Made by a program: the position numbers and the translations under genes. Of a stretch of DNA of 13,023 bases, positions 6,506 to 12,784 are shown in pieces. The notes beneath the pieces were generated by a model that was not told where the DNA came from, did no database searches, and saw only the letters and a program-made list of their open reading frames with translations. This DNA is from Chloroflexota bacterium. GTDB lineage: Bacteria > Chloroflexota > Limnocylindria > QHBO01. The DNA lies in the NCBI GenBank assembly GCA_031177555.1, contig JAPSGM010000028.1:1-13023 (forward strand). Direction: 5' to 3'. Within the stretch, counting starts at the first letter, position 1; every line of letters starts with the position of its first letter.

Positions 6506-7357
6506 ATGCCACGCGACCGGCCCCTGACCCCGCTGGACCTCCTGGTCGTCGGCGGCCTGACGGTGGACCGCCTGCCCGATGGCTCCTCGGTCGCCGGCGG
6601 CTCCGTCCTGCACGCGTCGCGGGCCGCGGCGCGTGCGGGGCACCGGGTTGGGGTGGTCGCCTCGGTTGGGCCGGAGCCCGAGGCGGCGGGAGCGCTGGCC
6701 GAGCTGCGCGCCACCGGCTTCGTGGTGGCGCAGCCAGCCGACCGCTCGATCGCGTTCGAGCATCGCTCGGCCGGCGGCGGGCGCCAGCTGCGCTTCCTGG
6801 GCTCCGGCGGGGCGCTGCGGTCGCCTCCGGCGCCCGTCGCGGCGCGGCTCGTGCTGTTTGCGCCCGTCGCCGGCGAGCTGGGCCCGGACCTGGGCGGCCA
6901 GCGGGATGCTGCGGAGCGTCGGGCGGCCATCCTGCAGGGCTGGCTGCGGCGGCTGGCCGTCGGGGAGGTGGTGACGCCACTCCCGTTGTCGCGCCTCGAC
7001 CCGGCGCGCCGGCGCGTGCTGGCCGACATGGATGTCCTGATCGCCAGCCGCGAGGATCTGGTCGCCGAGGGCGACGAGCCGGGCAGCCAGCTGGATGCGC
7101 TGCGTGCGGCCTTCGGCCCGCGAGCGGTGCTGGTCGTCACCGACGCGACGAACGACGCGTGGTTCGACGCCGCAGGCGAACGCTGGCAGGTCCCGGTCCG
7201 ACGGCGGGTCGAGGGCTCGAGCGTGGGAGCCGGCGACATGTTCGCCGCCCTGCTGCTCGCGCCCGGCTGGCCGGCGGCTGCCGACCGCGCCTTCCTCAGC
7301 TGGCGAGCCGACCAGGCCATGTCGGGAGTGGCGGACCTCCTGGCCCGCGGGGGCTGA
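6506..7357 (+). CDS. PfkB-family (ribokinase-like) carbohydrate or nucleoside kinase
   Basis: 283 residues, slightly short for the family (about 300). It begins with the ribokinase-fold strand LDLLVVGGLTVDRL (10-23) and a first glycine motif GGSVLHASRAAARAG (31-45). The C-terminal signature SSVGAGDMFAALLL (238-251) contains the anion-hole glycines and catalytic base D244. PfkB enzymes move the ATP gamma-phosphate to a sugar or nucleoside hydroxyl in the cytosol. FAPVAGELGPDL (118-129) and ILQGWLRRL (142-150) resemble a poorly characterised PfkB subfamily rather than fructokinase or adenosine kinase proper. The usual NxxE before the ATP site is replaced here by SREDL (181-185), so metal or phosphate handling may differ. 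ATG 6506 has no clear Shine-Dalgarno sequence. The last 62 nt overlap the end of mrfB on the other strand. The substrate is unknown. Confidence 0.85.
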   Translation: MPRDRPLTPLDLLVVGGLTVDRLPDGSSVAGGSVLHASRAAARAGHRVGVVASVGPEPEAAGALAELRATGFVVAQPADRSIAFEHRSAGGGRQLRFLGSGGALRSPPAPVAARLVLFAPVAGELGPDLGGQRDAAERRAAILQGWLRRLAVGEVVTPLPLSRLDPARRRVLADMDVLIASREDLVAEGDEPGSQLDALRAAFGPRAVLVVTDATNDAWFDAAGERWQVPVRRRVEGSSVGAGDMFAALLLAPGWPAAADRAFLSWRADQAMSGVADLLARGG

Positions 7358-8576
7358 CGCGGCGCCGCTGCGCCGCTGCCCGCCGCTCGGCGGCGGCCGT
7401 CCAGCGCCGCAGGCGGCGCAGCCGCGCCTCCACCCGCAGGCGCACCTTGCCGACCTCTCGCATCCCGCCGCCGCGTCCCAGGGCGAACGCCAGGTCCAGG
7501 ACCCGCGACGCGGCCGCCGCCGCCTCCATGGCGCCATGCAGGTCGCCCCGGTGGCGCTCGCGGATGCGCGCCACCTCGATCCAGGCCGTCGCCGCGTCGA
7601 GGGATGCACGACGCGTCCCGCTGGTCCACAGCGCCTCGGCGCGCTCGACCTCGCCGCCCGCGAGCAGCAACCGCGTGGCGAGCCGGCGCAGGGCGACCAC
7701 CTCGCCCGCGTCCGTCGCGGCGTGGCTGGCGTCCTCCAGCAGGCCGATGGCGTCGTCGACGGCCCCGCAGCGCATTAGCTCCACCGCCATGCCACGGCGG
7801 TCGAGGACATCGGCGTGGACCCAGCCACCGGCCCGCAGGCGTACCACCTCCCCCTCGAGCAGGGCGACCGAGACCACGTCCTGCAGGTTGTGGTCGAGCA
7901 CGTCGGCCAGCACGTCCGGTGAGCTGCCGCGCAGGTAGCTGAAGTAACGCAGCGGGACCTCGCTCCCGGGGCAGTCCAAGCCGCGACGCACGCCGAGCAC
8001 GCCCGCCTCGATCGTGGCCAGCCGCGCTCCGCCGAGCGGGCGGCGGAAGAGCCGCCGCGCCACGGGGAGCAGGTCGTCGTGCTGCGCGGGCAGTCCCGCC
8101 TGCTCGCGAAACAACCCGTTCACCGTGAGCCGCGCGGCCAGGAGCGGCAGATCGAAGCCACGCCCGTTGTAGGTGACCAGCCGCGGCCGCTCGGCCAGGT
8201 CCGCCGCGAGGAGGCGCAGCAGCGCCCGCTCATGCGGGTAGTCGGGCAGCAGCAGCTGCCGCACGACCAGCTCGTCGCCGAGCAGGCGCCCGGTCCCGGA
8301 CAGGAACACGACGGTGCCCGCCCCGGTGGAGAGGCCGGTGGTCTCGGTGTCGAAGTAGCTGCCGGGGGCCAGCGTGGCCAGCCGGCTGGCGACGTCGCTC
8401 GGGAGTCGGATCCGGCGCTCGACGACGACCGCCGCGCCGCCCTCCTGGACGTCCAGGCGGGCGCCGAACCATCGCGCCAGCCGGTCGGCGCGCTCGCGTG
8501 CGGCGGCATGGTCGACGGGCTGGGCGGCGGGACGTGGGCGGGGAAGCGTGGCCAGTCGGTCGGCGAGCGAGCGCAT
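7296..8576 (-). CDS. mrfB: MrfB/YprB-like DEDDh 3'-5' exonuclease with C-terminal helical-repeat region
   Basis: 426 residues. The exonuclease domain spans about 70-245 and shows all DEDDh residues: D76 and E78 in YFDTETTGLS, D142 in YNGRGFDLPLL, and H229 with D233 in DHNLQDVVS. Residues about 255-370 are Ala/Leu/Arg-rich helical pairs like TPR repeats (AVDDAIGLLEDA, VERAEALW, LDAATAWIEVARI). This two-part layout is that of Bacillus subtilis YprB/MrfB, the metal-dependent exonuclease partner of MrfA in repair of mitomycin-type damage; that role here is inferred from family and synteny. ATG 8576 lies 3 nt after the mrfA stop, so translation is coupled. Residues about 400-426 are Arg/Pro/Gly-rich tail overlapping the convergent kinase gene and are probably a non-conserved extension. 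Confidence in the family is high. Confidence 0.88.
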   Translation of the reverse strand: MRSLADRLATLPRPRPAAQPVDHAAARERADRLARWFGARLDVQEGGAAVVVERRIRLPSDVASRLATLAPGSYFDTETTGLSTGAGTVVFLSGTGRLLGDELVVRQLLLPDYPHERALLRLLAADLAERPRLVTYNGRGFDLPLLAARLTVNGLFREQAGLPAQHDDLLPVARRLFRRPLGGARLATIEAGVLGVRRGLDCPGSEVPLRYFSYLRGSSPDVLADVLDHNLQDVVSVALLEGEVVRLRAGGWVHADVLDRRGMAVELMRCGAVDDAIGLLEDASHAATDAGEVVALRRLATRLLLAGGEVERAEALWTSGTRRASLDAATAWIEVARIRERHRGDLHGAMEAAAAASRVLDLAFALGRGGGMREVGKVRLRVEARLRRLRRWTAAAERRAAAQRRRVSPRGPGGPPLPTWPGRLAS

Positions 8577-8579
8577 CGG

Positions 8580-10862
8580 TCAGCCCATGCCGGCCAGCAG
8601 CTCGGAGACGACGGCCTTGCCGCGCGGGCCCACCTCGATCGCCGGCCCGACGCACGCCGGGCAGCCGTCGGCGCAGGCGCACGAATCGACCGCCTCGCGG
8701 CAGACCCGGATCAGCTCGTCGACGAGCCCGAAGAGGCGCTCCGTCAGGCCCACGCCGCCCGGCACCGCGTCGTACAGGTAGAGGGTCGGGCGGCCGGTGA
8801 ACGGCGCCTGCACCTGGGCCAGTACGCCCAGGTCGCGCGGGTCGCACATCAGCAGCAGAGCGCCGGTGGTGCGCGCCACCCGGGCCAGGCCGATGAGCGC
8901 GCCGTCCAGCGTGTCGCGGTCGTACCGGTTCACCAGCTCCGCCGGCGGCACGAGCCAGGTGGCGGTGGTGTGCATCTCGGTCTCGGGCAGGCTGATGGAG
9001 CCCCAGCCGACGTTCTCGTGGGTGTGGTACTTGAGCTTCTTGAACATGGTCACCTTCCAGGCGACCATCACCTCGCCTCGCTGCCGCTTGCCGGCGGGCG
9101 GCACATCGGCCTCGTCAAAGACCTCCAGCACCTTGAGGGTGATGCCCAGGTCGGCATCGGTGTAGTAGTCGACGTCGGTGCGGGTGACGAACGCCTTGCG
9201 CTCGTCCCAGTCGAGCCGGTCGACGTGGTACTGCACGCCCTGGTGAATGTAGATCGCCTTCTCGTGAACCAGCAGCGGGGCGGCGAAGAGGTCCACCTCG
9301 CCCAGCACGCGATGGCGCTCGCCGGTGGTGTCGACGATGACGACGTTCTCCGGCGCACCGGAGCGCAGGCTGAAGTCGGATGCCGGGAAGTTCTCGTGGC
9401 TCCAGTAGTAGCGGTCGTCCTCCGCGCGGCGGATCCAGCCGTCCTCCTGCAGGACGTCGAGCAGCATCGGCGTCTCATCGATGCCGAAGCGCTCACCGGC
9501 CGGGACCGGCAGCTCGAAGCTCGACGCTCGCAGGTGGTTGAGCAGGACGTGCAGGTTGTCCGGATTGACCAGCCCGTGCTCGGGCGAGCTGTAGAAGAGG
9601 TACTCCGGATGCGCCGCCAGGAACTGGTCGATCGGTGCCGACGAGCAGACCAGGGCCGACAGGCTTGTGCCTGTGCGGCGACCGGCTCGCCCCATCTGCT
9701 GCCAGGTGGAGGCGATGGTGCCGGGGTAGCCGATGCTGATGGCGGCATCCAGGCTGCCGATGTCGATCCCGAGCTCGAGCGCGTTGGTGGCCACCACGCC
9801 CCGGACGCGCCCGTCGCGCAGGCCGCGCTCGATCTCGTTGCGCTCGTTGGGTAGGTAGCCGCCGCGGTAGCCGCGGATGGTGTGCGGATGGCCCGGCGGC
9901 GGGGCGAAGGTCTCGCGCAGGTAGCTGGTCAGCACCTCCACCGCCGTGCGGGAGCGGGCGAAGGCGATGGTCTGCACGCCGCCGCGGATGAGACGCTCCG
10001 CCAGCCGCTGCCCGGTGAGCAGGGCCGAGCCGCGCACGCCCAGCTGCTCGTTGGCCACCGGCGGGTTGATGACGAGCACGTGCCGCCGGCCCGACGGCGC
10101 GCCGTTGTCGTCGATCAGCTCGACCGGCGCCTCGACGATGCGTTCGGCCAGCTCCCGCGGGTTGGCGATGGTGGCCGACGCGCAGATGAAGACCGGGTCG
10201 GCGCCGTAGTGAGCGCAGATGCGGCGCAGCCGGCGCACGACGTTGGCCACGTGCGAGCCGAACAGGCCGCGGTAGGTGTGCAGCTCGTCGATGACCACGA
10301 AGCGCAGGTTCTCGAAGAGCTTGAACCACTTGGTGTGGTGGGGGAGGATCGCCGAGTGGAGCATGTCCGGGTTGGTGATGACCACCTGGCCCGCGGCCCG
10401 CACCACCGAGCGCACGTTGGGCGGCGTGTCGCCGTCGTAGGTGTGGCTCTTGAGGCCGAGCCCGGCGGCGTCGGCCAGGCCGCGCAGCTCCACCAGCTGA
10501 TCCGCGGCCAGGGCCTTGGTGGGGAACAGGTACAGGGCCCGCGCGGCGTCGTCGGCGGCCACGGCCCCCAGCACCGGCAGGTTGTAGCAGAGCGTCTTGC
10601 CCGATGCGGTGGGCGTGACCACCACGACGTTGCGCCCCGCCGCCGCCGCCCCGTAGGCCGCGGCCTGGTGCGTGTACGGCGCCTCGATCCCGCGTCCGCG
10701 CAGCGCATCCACCAGCCGCGGCTCGACGCCGGCCGGCCACGGCGCATGCCGTGGCGCGCGCGGCTCGATGACGCGGTGGGCCGCGACCAGCGGCGCGAGC
10801 TCGGGGCTCGCCAGCAGGGCGGCGATGGCCTCGTCGGCACTCCCGGGTGGGGCGGTCAGCAT
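8580..10862 (-). CDS. mrfA: MrfA/YprA-like superfamily 2 DNA helicase with C-terminal DUF1998 zinc-binding region
   Basis: 760 residues, the usual size. Helicase motifs run in order: YTHQAAAY (63-70, Q-motif-like), Walker A TPTASGKT (83-90), DELH box (192-195) in VVIDELHTYRG, SAT (229-231), ATNALELGIDIG (358-369) and QQMGRAGRRTG (388-398). The C-terminal DUF1998 region ends with four clustered cysteines, C728, C730, C734 and C737 (CxCx3CxxC), a likely zinc site. This matches B. subtilis MrfA (YprA), an ATP-dependent 3'-5' DNA helicase that acts with MrfB in repair of mitomycin C lesions independently of UvrABC. The ATG at 10862-10860 follows AGGAGG by 5 nt; the frame stays open upstream without protein-like sequence, so this start is preferred. 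A 17-codon leader ORF ends across this start. mrfB follows after 3 nt. Confidence 0.93.
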   Translation of the reverse strand: MLTAPPGSADEAIAALLASPELAPLVAAHRVIEPRAPRHAPWPAGVEPRLVDALRGRGIEAPYTHQAAAYGAAAAGRNVVVVTPTASGKTLCYNLPVLGAVAADDAARALYLFPTKALAADQLVELRGLADAAGLGLKSHTYDGDTPPNVRSVVRAAGQVVITNPDMLHSAILPHHTKWFKLFENLRFVVIDELHTYRGLFGSHVANVVRRLRRICAHYGADPVFICASATIANPRELAERIVEAPVELIDDNGAPSGRRHVLVINPPVANEQLGVRGSALLTGQRLAERLIRGGVQTIAFARSRTAVEVLTSYLRETFAPPPGHPHTIRGYRGGYLPNERNEIERGLRDGRVRGVVATNALELGIDIGSLDAAISIGYPGTIASTWQQMGRAGRRTGTSLSALVCSSAPIDQFLAAHPEYLFYSSPEHGLVNPDNLHVLLNHLRASSFELPVPAGERFGIDETPMLLDVLQEDGWIRRAEDDRYYWSHENFPASDFSLRSGAPENVVIVDTTGERHRVLGEVDLFAAPLLVHEKAIYIHQGVQYHVDRLDWDERKAFVTRTDVDYYTDADLGITLKVLEVFDEADVPPAGKRQRGEVMVAWKVTMFKKLKYHTHENVGWGSISLPETEMHTTATWLVPPAELVNRYDRDTLDGALIGLARVARTTGALLLMCDPRDLGVLAQVQAPFTGRPTLYLYDAVPGGVGLTERLFGLVDELIRVCREAVDSCACADGCPACVGPAIEVGPRGKAVVSELLAGMG

Positions 10863-10909
10863 CGGCTCCTCCTGTCGAGCGCGGGGACGAAACAGAACAG
10901 ACGTTCCAT
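10856..10909 (-). CDS. Possible 17-codon leader ORF overlapping the mrfA start
   Basis: On the minus strand an ATG at 10909-10907 opens a short frame, MERLFCFVPALDRRSRC, ending in TGA at 10858-10856. The stop lies within the first seven bases of mrfA (ATGCTGA), and the mrfA Shine-Dalgarno AGGAGG is inside the small ORF. The ATG follows a TAGGGT hexamer by exactly 6 nt, so it could be translated from a leaderless transcript and deliver ribosomes to mrfA. It could equally be chance; no homologue is recognised. Confidence 0.3.
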   Translation of the reverse strand: MERLFCFVPALDRRSRC

Positions 10910-10915
10910 TGGCGG

Positions 10916-10924
10916 ACCCTAGCA
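10916..10924 (-). promoter_or_regulatory. Possible extended -10 promoter (TGC-TAGGGT) for mrfA-mrfB
   Basis: On the minus strand TGC precedes TAGGGT (10921-10916), an extended -10 arrangement (TGn plus TAnnnT). It lies 6 nt before the small-ORF ATG and 53 nt before the mrfA ATG. No TTGACA-like -35 is visible at the usual spacing, which an extended -10 can partly compensate. The ten bases GTGCTAGGGT recur, inverted and with one change, upstream of the FtsB-like gene. No LexA- or DinR-type operator was recognised. Confidence 0.45.
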
Positions 10925-10985
10925 CAGCTGATCGCAGGCTCGGACCCGAACGTGACAGCTCGCGTGTCTCGATGGGCGCGTGCCG

Positions 10986-10994
10986 TGCTAGGCT
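10986..10994 (+). promoter_or_regulatory. Possible extended -10 promoter (TGC-TAGGCT) for the FtsB-like gene
   Basis: TGC plus TAGGCT (10989-10994) is followed by seven bases (GCCGGCC) and then ATG 11002, spacing that would give a leaderless transcript. There is no purine-rich Shine-Dalgarno sequence in front of this ATG. It faces away from the mrfA element in the only sizeable non-coding stretch of the window (10863-11001, 139 nt); apart from these two promoter-like elements and the small ORF I see nothing else in that stretch. Confidence 0.45.
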
Positions 10995-11001
10995 GCCGGC
11001 C

Positions 11002-11433
11002 ATGACCGGCCTGGACGCCTCCGCCTCGCGGCACCGATCCCCGGATCCGGGGCTGCGGATCACGCTGCCCGCCTCGCGCGGCGGGCTTGCCTGGCTCGTG
11101 GTCCTGCTGGTGATCGGCGGCTTCCTGGCCTTCCAGGTCGGCCGGCAGGTGTACGCGTCGTGGTCGATCAACCAGGAGGCCGATCGGTACCGCGCCGAGA
11201 TCTCCGCCCTGGAGGAGCAGAATGCCGAGCTGGCGCGCGAGCTCGAGTACCTGCAGTCCGACGCCTACGTCTCCGCCGAGGCCCGGCGCCTGCGCAACCT
11301 GGGCCGTCCCGGCGAGCGCGTCCTGATCATCCCGCCCGGCAGCGAGGCGGCGCCCCCGGCATCGGCGTCCACGGAGCTCGAGCCCGCCCCGCCGCCGATC
11401 CGCCAGTGGATGGAGCTCTTCTTCGGTCGCTGA
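11002..11433 (+). CDS. FtsB/DivIC-like septum formation initiator family protein
   Basis: 143 residues. A charged cytoplasmic N-terminus of about 28 residues precedes one membrane helix (LAWLVVLLVIGGFLAFQVG, about 29-47). A coiled coil with heptads follows (NQEADRYRAEISALEEQN, ELARELEYLQ, about 57-85), then SDAYVSAEARRLRNLGRPGERVLII (86-110), which matches the family pattern 'YIEKxARxxLGxxxPGE' after the coiled coil. FtsB/DivIC are bitopic divisome proteins that partner FtsL and FtsQ/DivIB and help trigger septal peptidoglycan synthesis. A Pro/Ala-rich segment (111-133) and an amphipathic end (RQWMELFFGR) extend beyond the core. The start at ATG 11002 is set by the promoter-like TAGGCT and by the family's short N-terminus. 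No divisome partners are adjacent. DUF72 follows after 44 nt. Confidence 0.85.
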   Translation: MTGLDASASRHRSPDPGLRITLPASRGGLAWLVVLLVIGGFLAFQVGRQVYASWSINQEADRYRAEISALEEQNAELARELEYLQSDAYVSAEARRLRNLGRPGERVLIIPPGSEAAPPASASTELEPAPPPIRQWMELFFGR

Positions 11434-11477
11434 CCGGCTGACGCCCGCTGGCCCGATGGTTGCCGGTGCCAACCGTC

Positions 11478-12215
11478 ATGCGCCCGGCTCGCATCCGCAT
11501 CGGCTGTTCCGGCTGGCAGTACCGGCACTGGCGTGGCGAACTGTACCCGCGCGACCTGCCGCAGGACCGATGGCTCGAGTTCTACGCCGAGCGCTTCGAC
11601 ACGGTGGAGCTCAACAACAGCTTCTATCGGTTGCCGGAGGCCGGCACCTTCGCGGGCTGGGCACGCCGCTCGCCACGCGGGTTCGTCCTGGCGGTCAAGG
11701 CCAGCCGCTACCTGACGCACCTCCGGCGGCTGCGCGAGCCGCGCGAGCCGCTGGACCGCTTCTGGTCTCGCGCCCGGCGCCTGGGGAGCCACCTGGGGCC
11801 GGTGCTGTACCAGCTGCCGCCGCGCTGGAACCGCAACGCCGAGCGCCTCGCGGCCTTCGCCGACGCCGTCCCGGGGCATCGGCGCCAGGCCATCGAGCTG
11901 CGGGATCGTTCCTGGTACCACCCCGAGACGTACGCCGCCATGGCCCGCGGCGACCTGGCCCTGTGCCTGCACGACATGCCCGGCTCCGAGAGCCCCCGCG
12001 AGCCTATCGGCCCCTTCGCCTACGTGCGCTTCCACGGGTCGGGCGCGAAGTACGGAGGCTCCTATCCGGGACAGGCGCTTGCCTCCTGGGCGGACCGGCT
12101 GACGGAGTGGGCAGGCAACGGCCTGGCCTGCTACGCGTACTTCAACAATGACGTCGGCGGGCACGCGTTCCGCGACGCCGTGCGCCTGCGGGAGATGGTG
12201 GCCCGGCGGGTATAG
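11478..12215 (+). CDS. DUF72 (YecE-like) TIM-barrel protein
   Basis: 245 residues from ATG 11478. The family hallmark IGCSGWQYRHWRGELYP starts at residue 8. VELNNSFYRLP (36-46), FVLAVKASRYLTHLRRL (60-76), GPVLYQLPPRW (98-108), AIELRDRSW (129-137), YVRFHGSG (181-188) and CYAYFNNDVGGHAFRDA (216-232) follow in the order usual for YecE proteins. DUF72 adopts a TIM-barrel fold, and its biochemical function is not established despite wide distribution. In-frame TTG 11460 and GTG 11466 could serve as starts, but ATG places the conserved first strand near the N-terminus as in relatives. No clear ribosome-binding site is seen. The stop is TAG inside a TATAGT hexamer that may promote the next gene. The family is certain; the function is unknown. 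Confidence 0.93.
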   Translation: MRPARIRIGCSGWQYRHWRGELYPRDLPQDRWLEFYAERFDTVELNNSFYRLPEAGTFAGWARRSPRGFVLAVKASRYLTHLRRLREPREPLDRFWSRARRLGSHLGPVLYQLPPRWNRNAERLAAFADAVPGHRRQAIELRDRSWYHPETYAAMARGDLALCLHDMPGSESPREPIGPFAYVRFHGSGAKYGGSYPGQALASWADRLTEWAGNGLACYAYFNNDVGGHAFRDAVRLREMVARRV

Positions 12216-12216
12216 T
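12211..12216 (+). promoter_or_regulatory. Possible -10 hexamer TATAGT for the DUF2269 gene
   Basis: TATAGT matches TATAAT at five of six positions and contains the TAG stop of the DUF72 gene (12213-12215). A start about seven bases downstream would leave a leader of roughly 25 nt carrying the AAGGAGG ribosome-binding site before ATG 12249. Unlike the other candidates this would be a leadered transcript. No clear -35 is visible. Confidence 0.45.
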
Positions 12217-12233
12217 TTCCATCCCCCAACCGC

Positions 12234-12240
12234 AAGGAGG
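12234..12240 (+). promoter_or_regulatory. Strong Shine-Dalgarno AAGGAGG for the DUF2269 gene
   Basis: AAGGAGG is a full match to the anti-Shine-Dalgarno core and ends 8 nt before ATG 12249. It is the most canonical ribosome-binding site in the window and fixes this start. Confidence 0.8.
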
Positions 12241-12248
12241 ATCGGCCC

Positions 12249-12746
12249 ATGCCCGAGCTGTTCCCGTGGCTGCTGTTCCTGCACGTCCTGGCCGCGATCG
12301 TGGCCTTCGGACCTACCTTCGCCTTCCCGATCATCGGCTCCATGGGCGGTCAGGAGCCGCAGCACGCCAACTTCGCGACCAGGGCCAGCCACCGCGTCGG
12401 CGACCTCGTCGTGGAGCCGTTCGCCATCAGCATGTTCGTCACCGGCGCGCTGATGATCTGGTCGGCGGGCATCCCCTTCCTCGACCCCGCGTACCGCTGG
12501 CTGCTGCTGGCCATCGTCCTGTACCTGGTGGCGCTGGGGCTCGCGCTGTTCGTGTCGCGTCCGAACGTGAAGCGCATTATCGCCCTGAGCGGTGGGGAGG
12601 CCCCGCCGCCCGGCCCGCCGCCTGGCCCGCCGCCCCCGGAGATGCTCCACGCCGTGTCCACGGTTCAGCGCATCGGGATGATCCTGATCGTGCTGCTGGT
12701 GGTGATCGTGTTCCTCATGGTCGTGAAGCCGGACTTCGGATTCTGA
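12249..12746 (+). CDS. DUF2269-like integral membrane protein
   Basis: 165 residues with four likely membrane helices: about 8-30 (LLFLHVLAAIVAFGPTFAF), 53-73, 82-103 and 142-160. The opening LHVLAAIVAFGPTFAFP, with an early membrane histidine (H12), is the mark of the DUF2269 family of small predicted membrane proteins; their function is not established. A loop between helices 3 and 4 carries PPPGPPPGPPPP (119-130), encoded by three 12-nt repeat units. Runs of three or more prolines stall ribosomes and normally need EF-P, so expression may depend on it. The gene has its own strong Shine-Dalgarno site and a TATAGT hexamer upstream, so it may be transcribed independently of the DUF72 gene. It converges on the GNAT gene with a 38-nt gap. 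Confidence 0.82.
   Translation: MPELFPWLLFLHVLAAIVAFGPTFAFPIIGSMGGQEPQHANFATRASHRVGDLVVEPFAISMFVTGALMIWSAGIPFLDPAYRWLLLAIVLYLVALGLALFVSRPNVKRIIALSGGEAPPPGPPPGPPPPEMLHAVSTVQRIGMILIVLLVVIVFLMVVKPDFGF
12603..12638 (+). repeat. Three tandem 12-nt units encoding PPPG-PPPG-PPPP
   Basis: Units CCGCCGCCCGGC, CCGCCGCCTGGC and CCGCCGCCCCCG lie head to tail and in frame. The first two differ at one third-codon position and the third ends in CCCG. This is a coding microrepeat inside the DUF2269 gene and is likely to vary in copy number between relatives. Confidence 0.85.
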
Positions 12747-12784
12747 GGCGGCGCGGTATCACGCGGTCCCCTGCAGGCCGTGGC

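Noticed and set aside
5016..8579. A repeated junction GACCGATG at the starts of the YchF-like gene, the kinase and mrfB, considered as a shared translation signal
   Set aside because: The same eight bases also occur inside coding sequence (near 2575 and 11565), so the recurrence at starts is not distinctive.
8079..9854. A long plus-strand open frame opposite mrfB and mrfA
   Set aside because: The sense-strand proteins carry intact catalytic motifs, while the antisense translation has low-complexity composition and no recognisable fold.
10863..11171. An N-terminal extension of mrfA upstream, across the FtsB-like start
   Set aside because: The sequence is not protein-like, it would overlap the divergent gene, and ATG 10862 has a good Shine-Dalgarno site (AGGAGG).
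12747..12784. A possible terminator between the DUF2269 gene and the GNAT gene
   Set aside because: The best stem is about four base pairs (CGCG around GTATCA), too weak to call.
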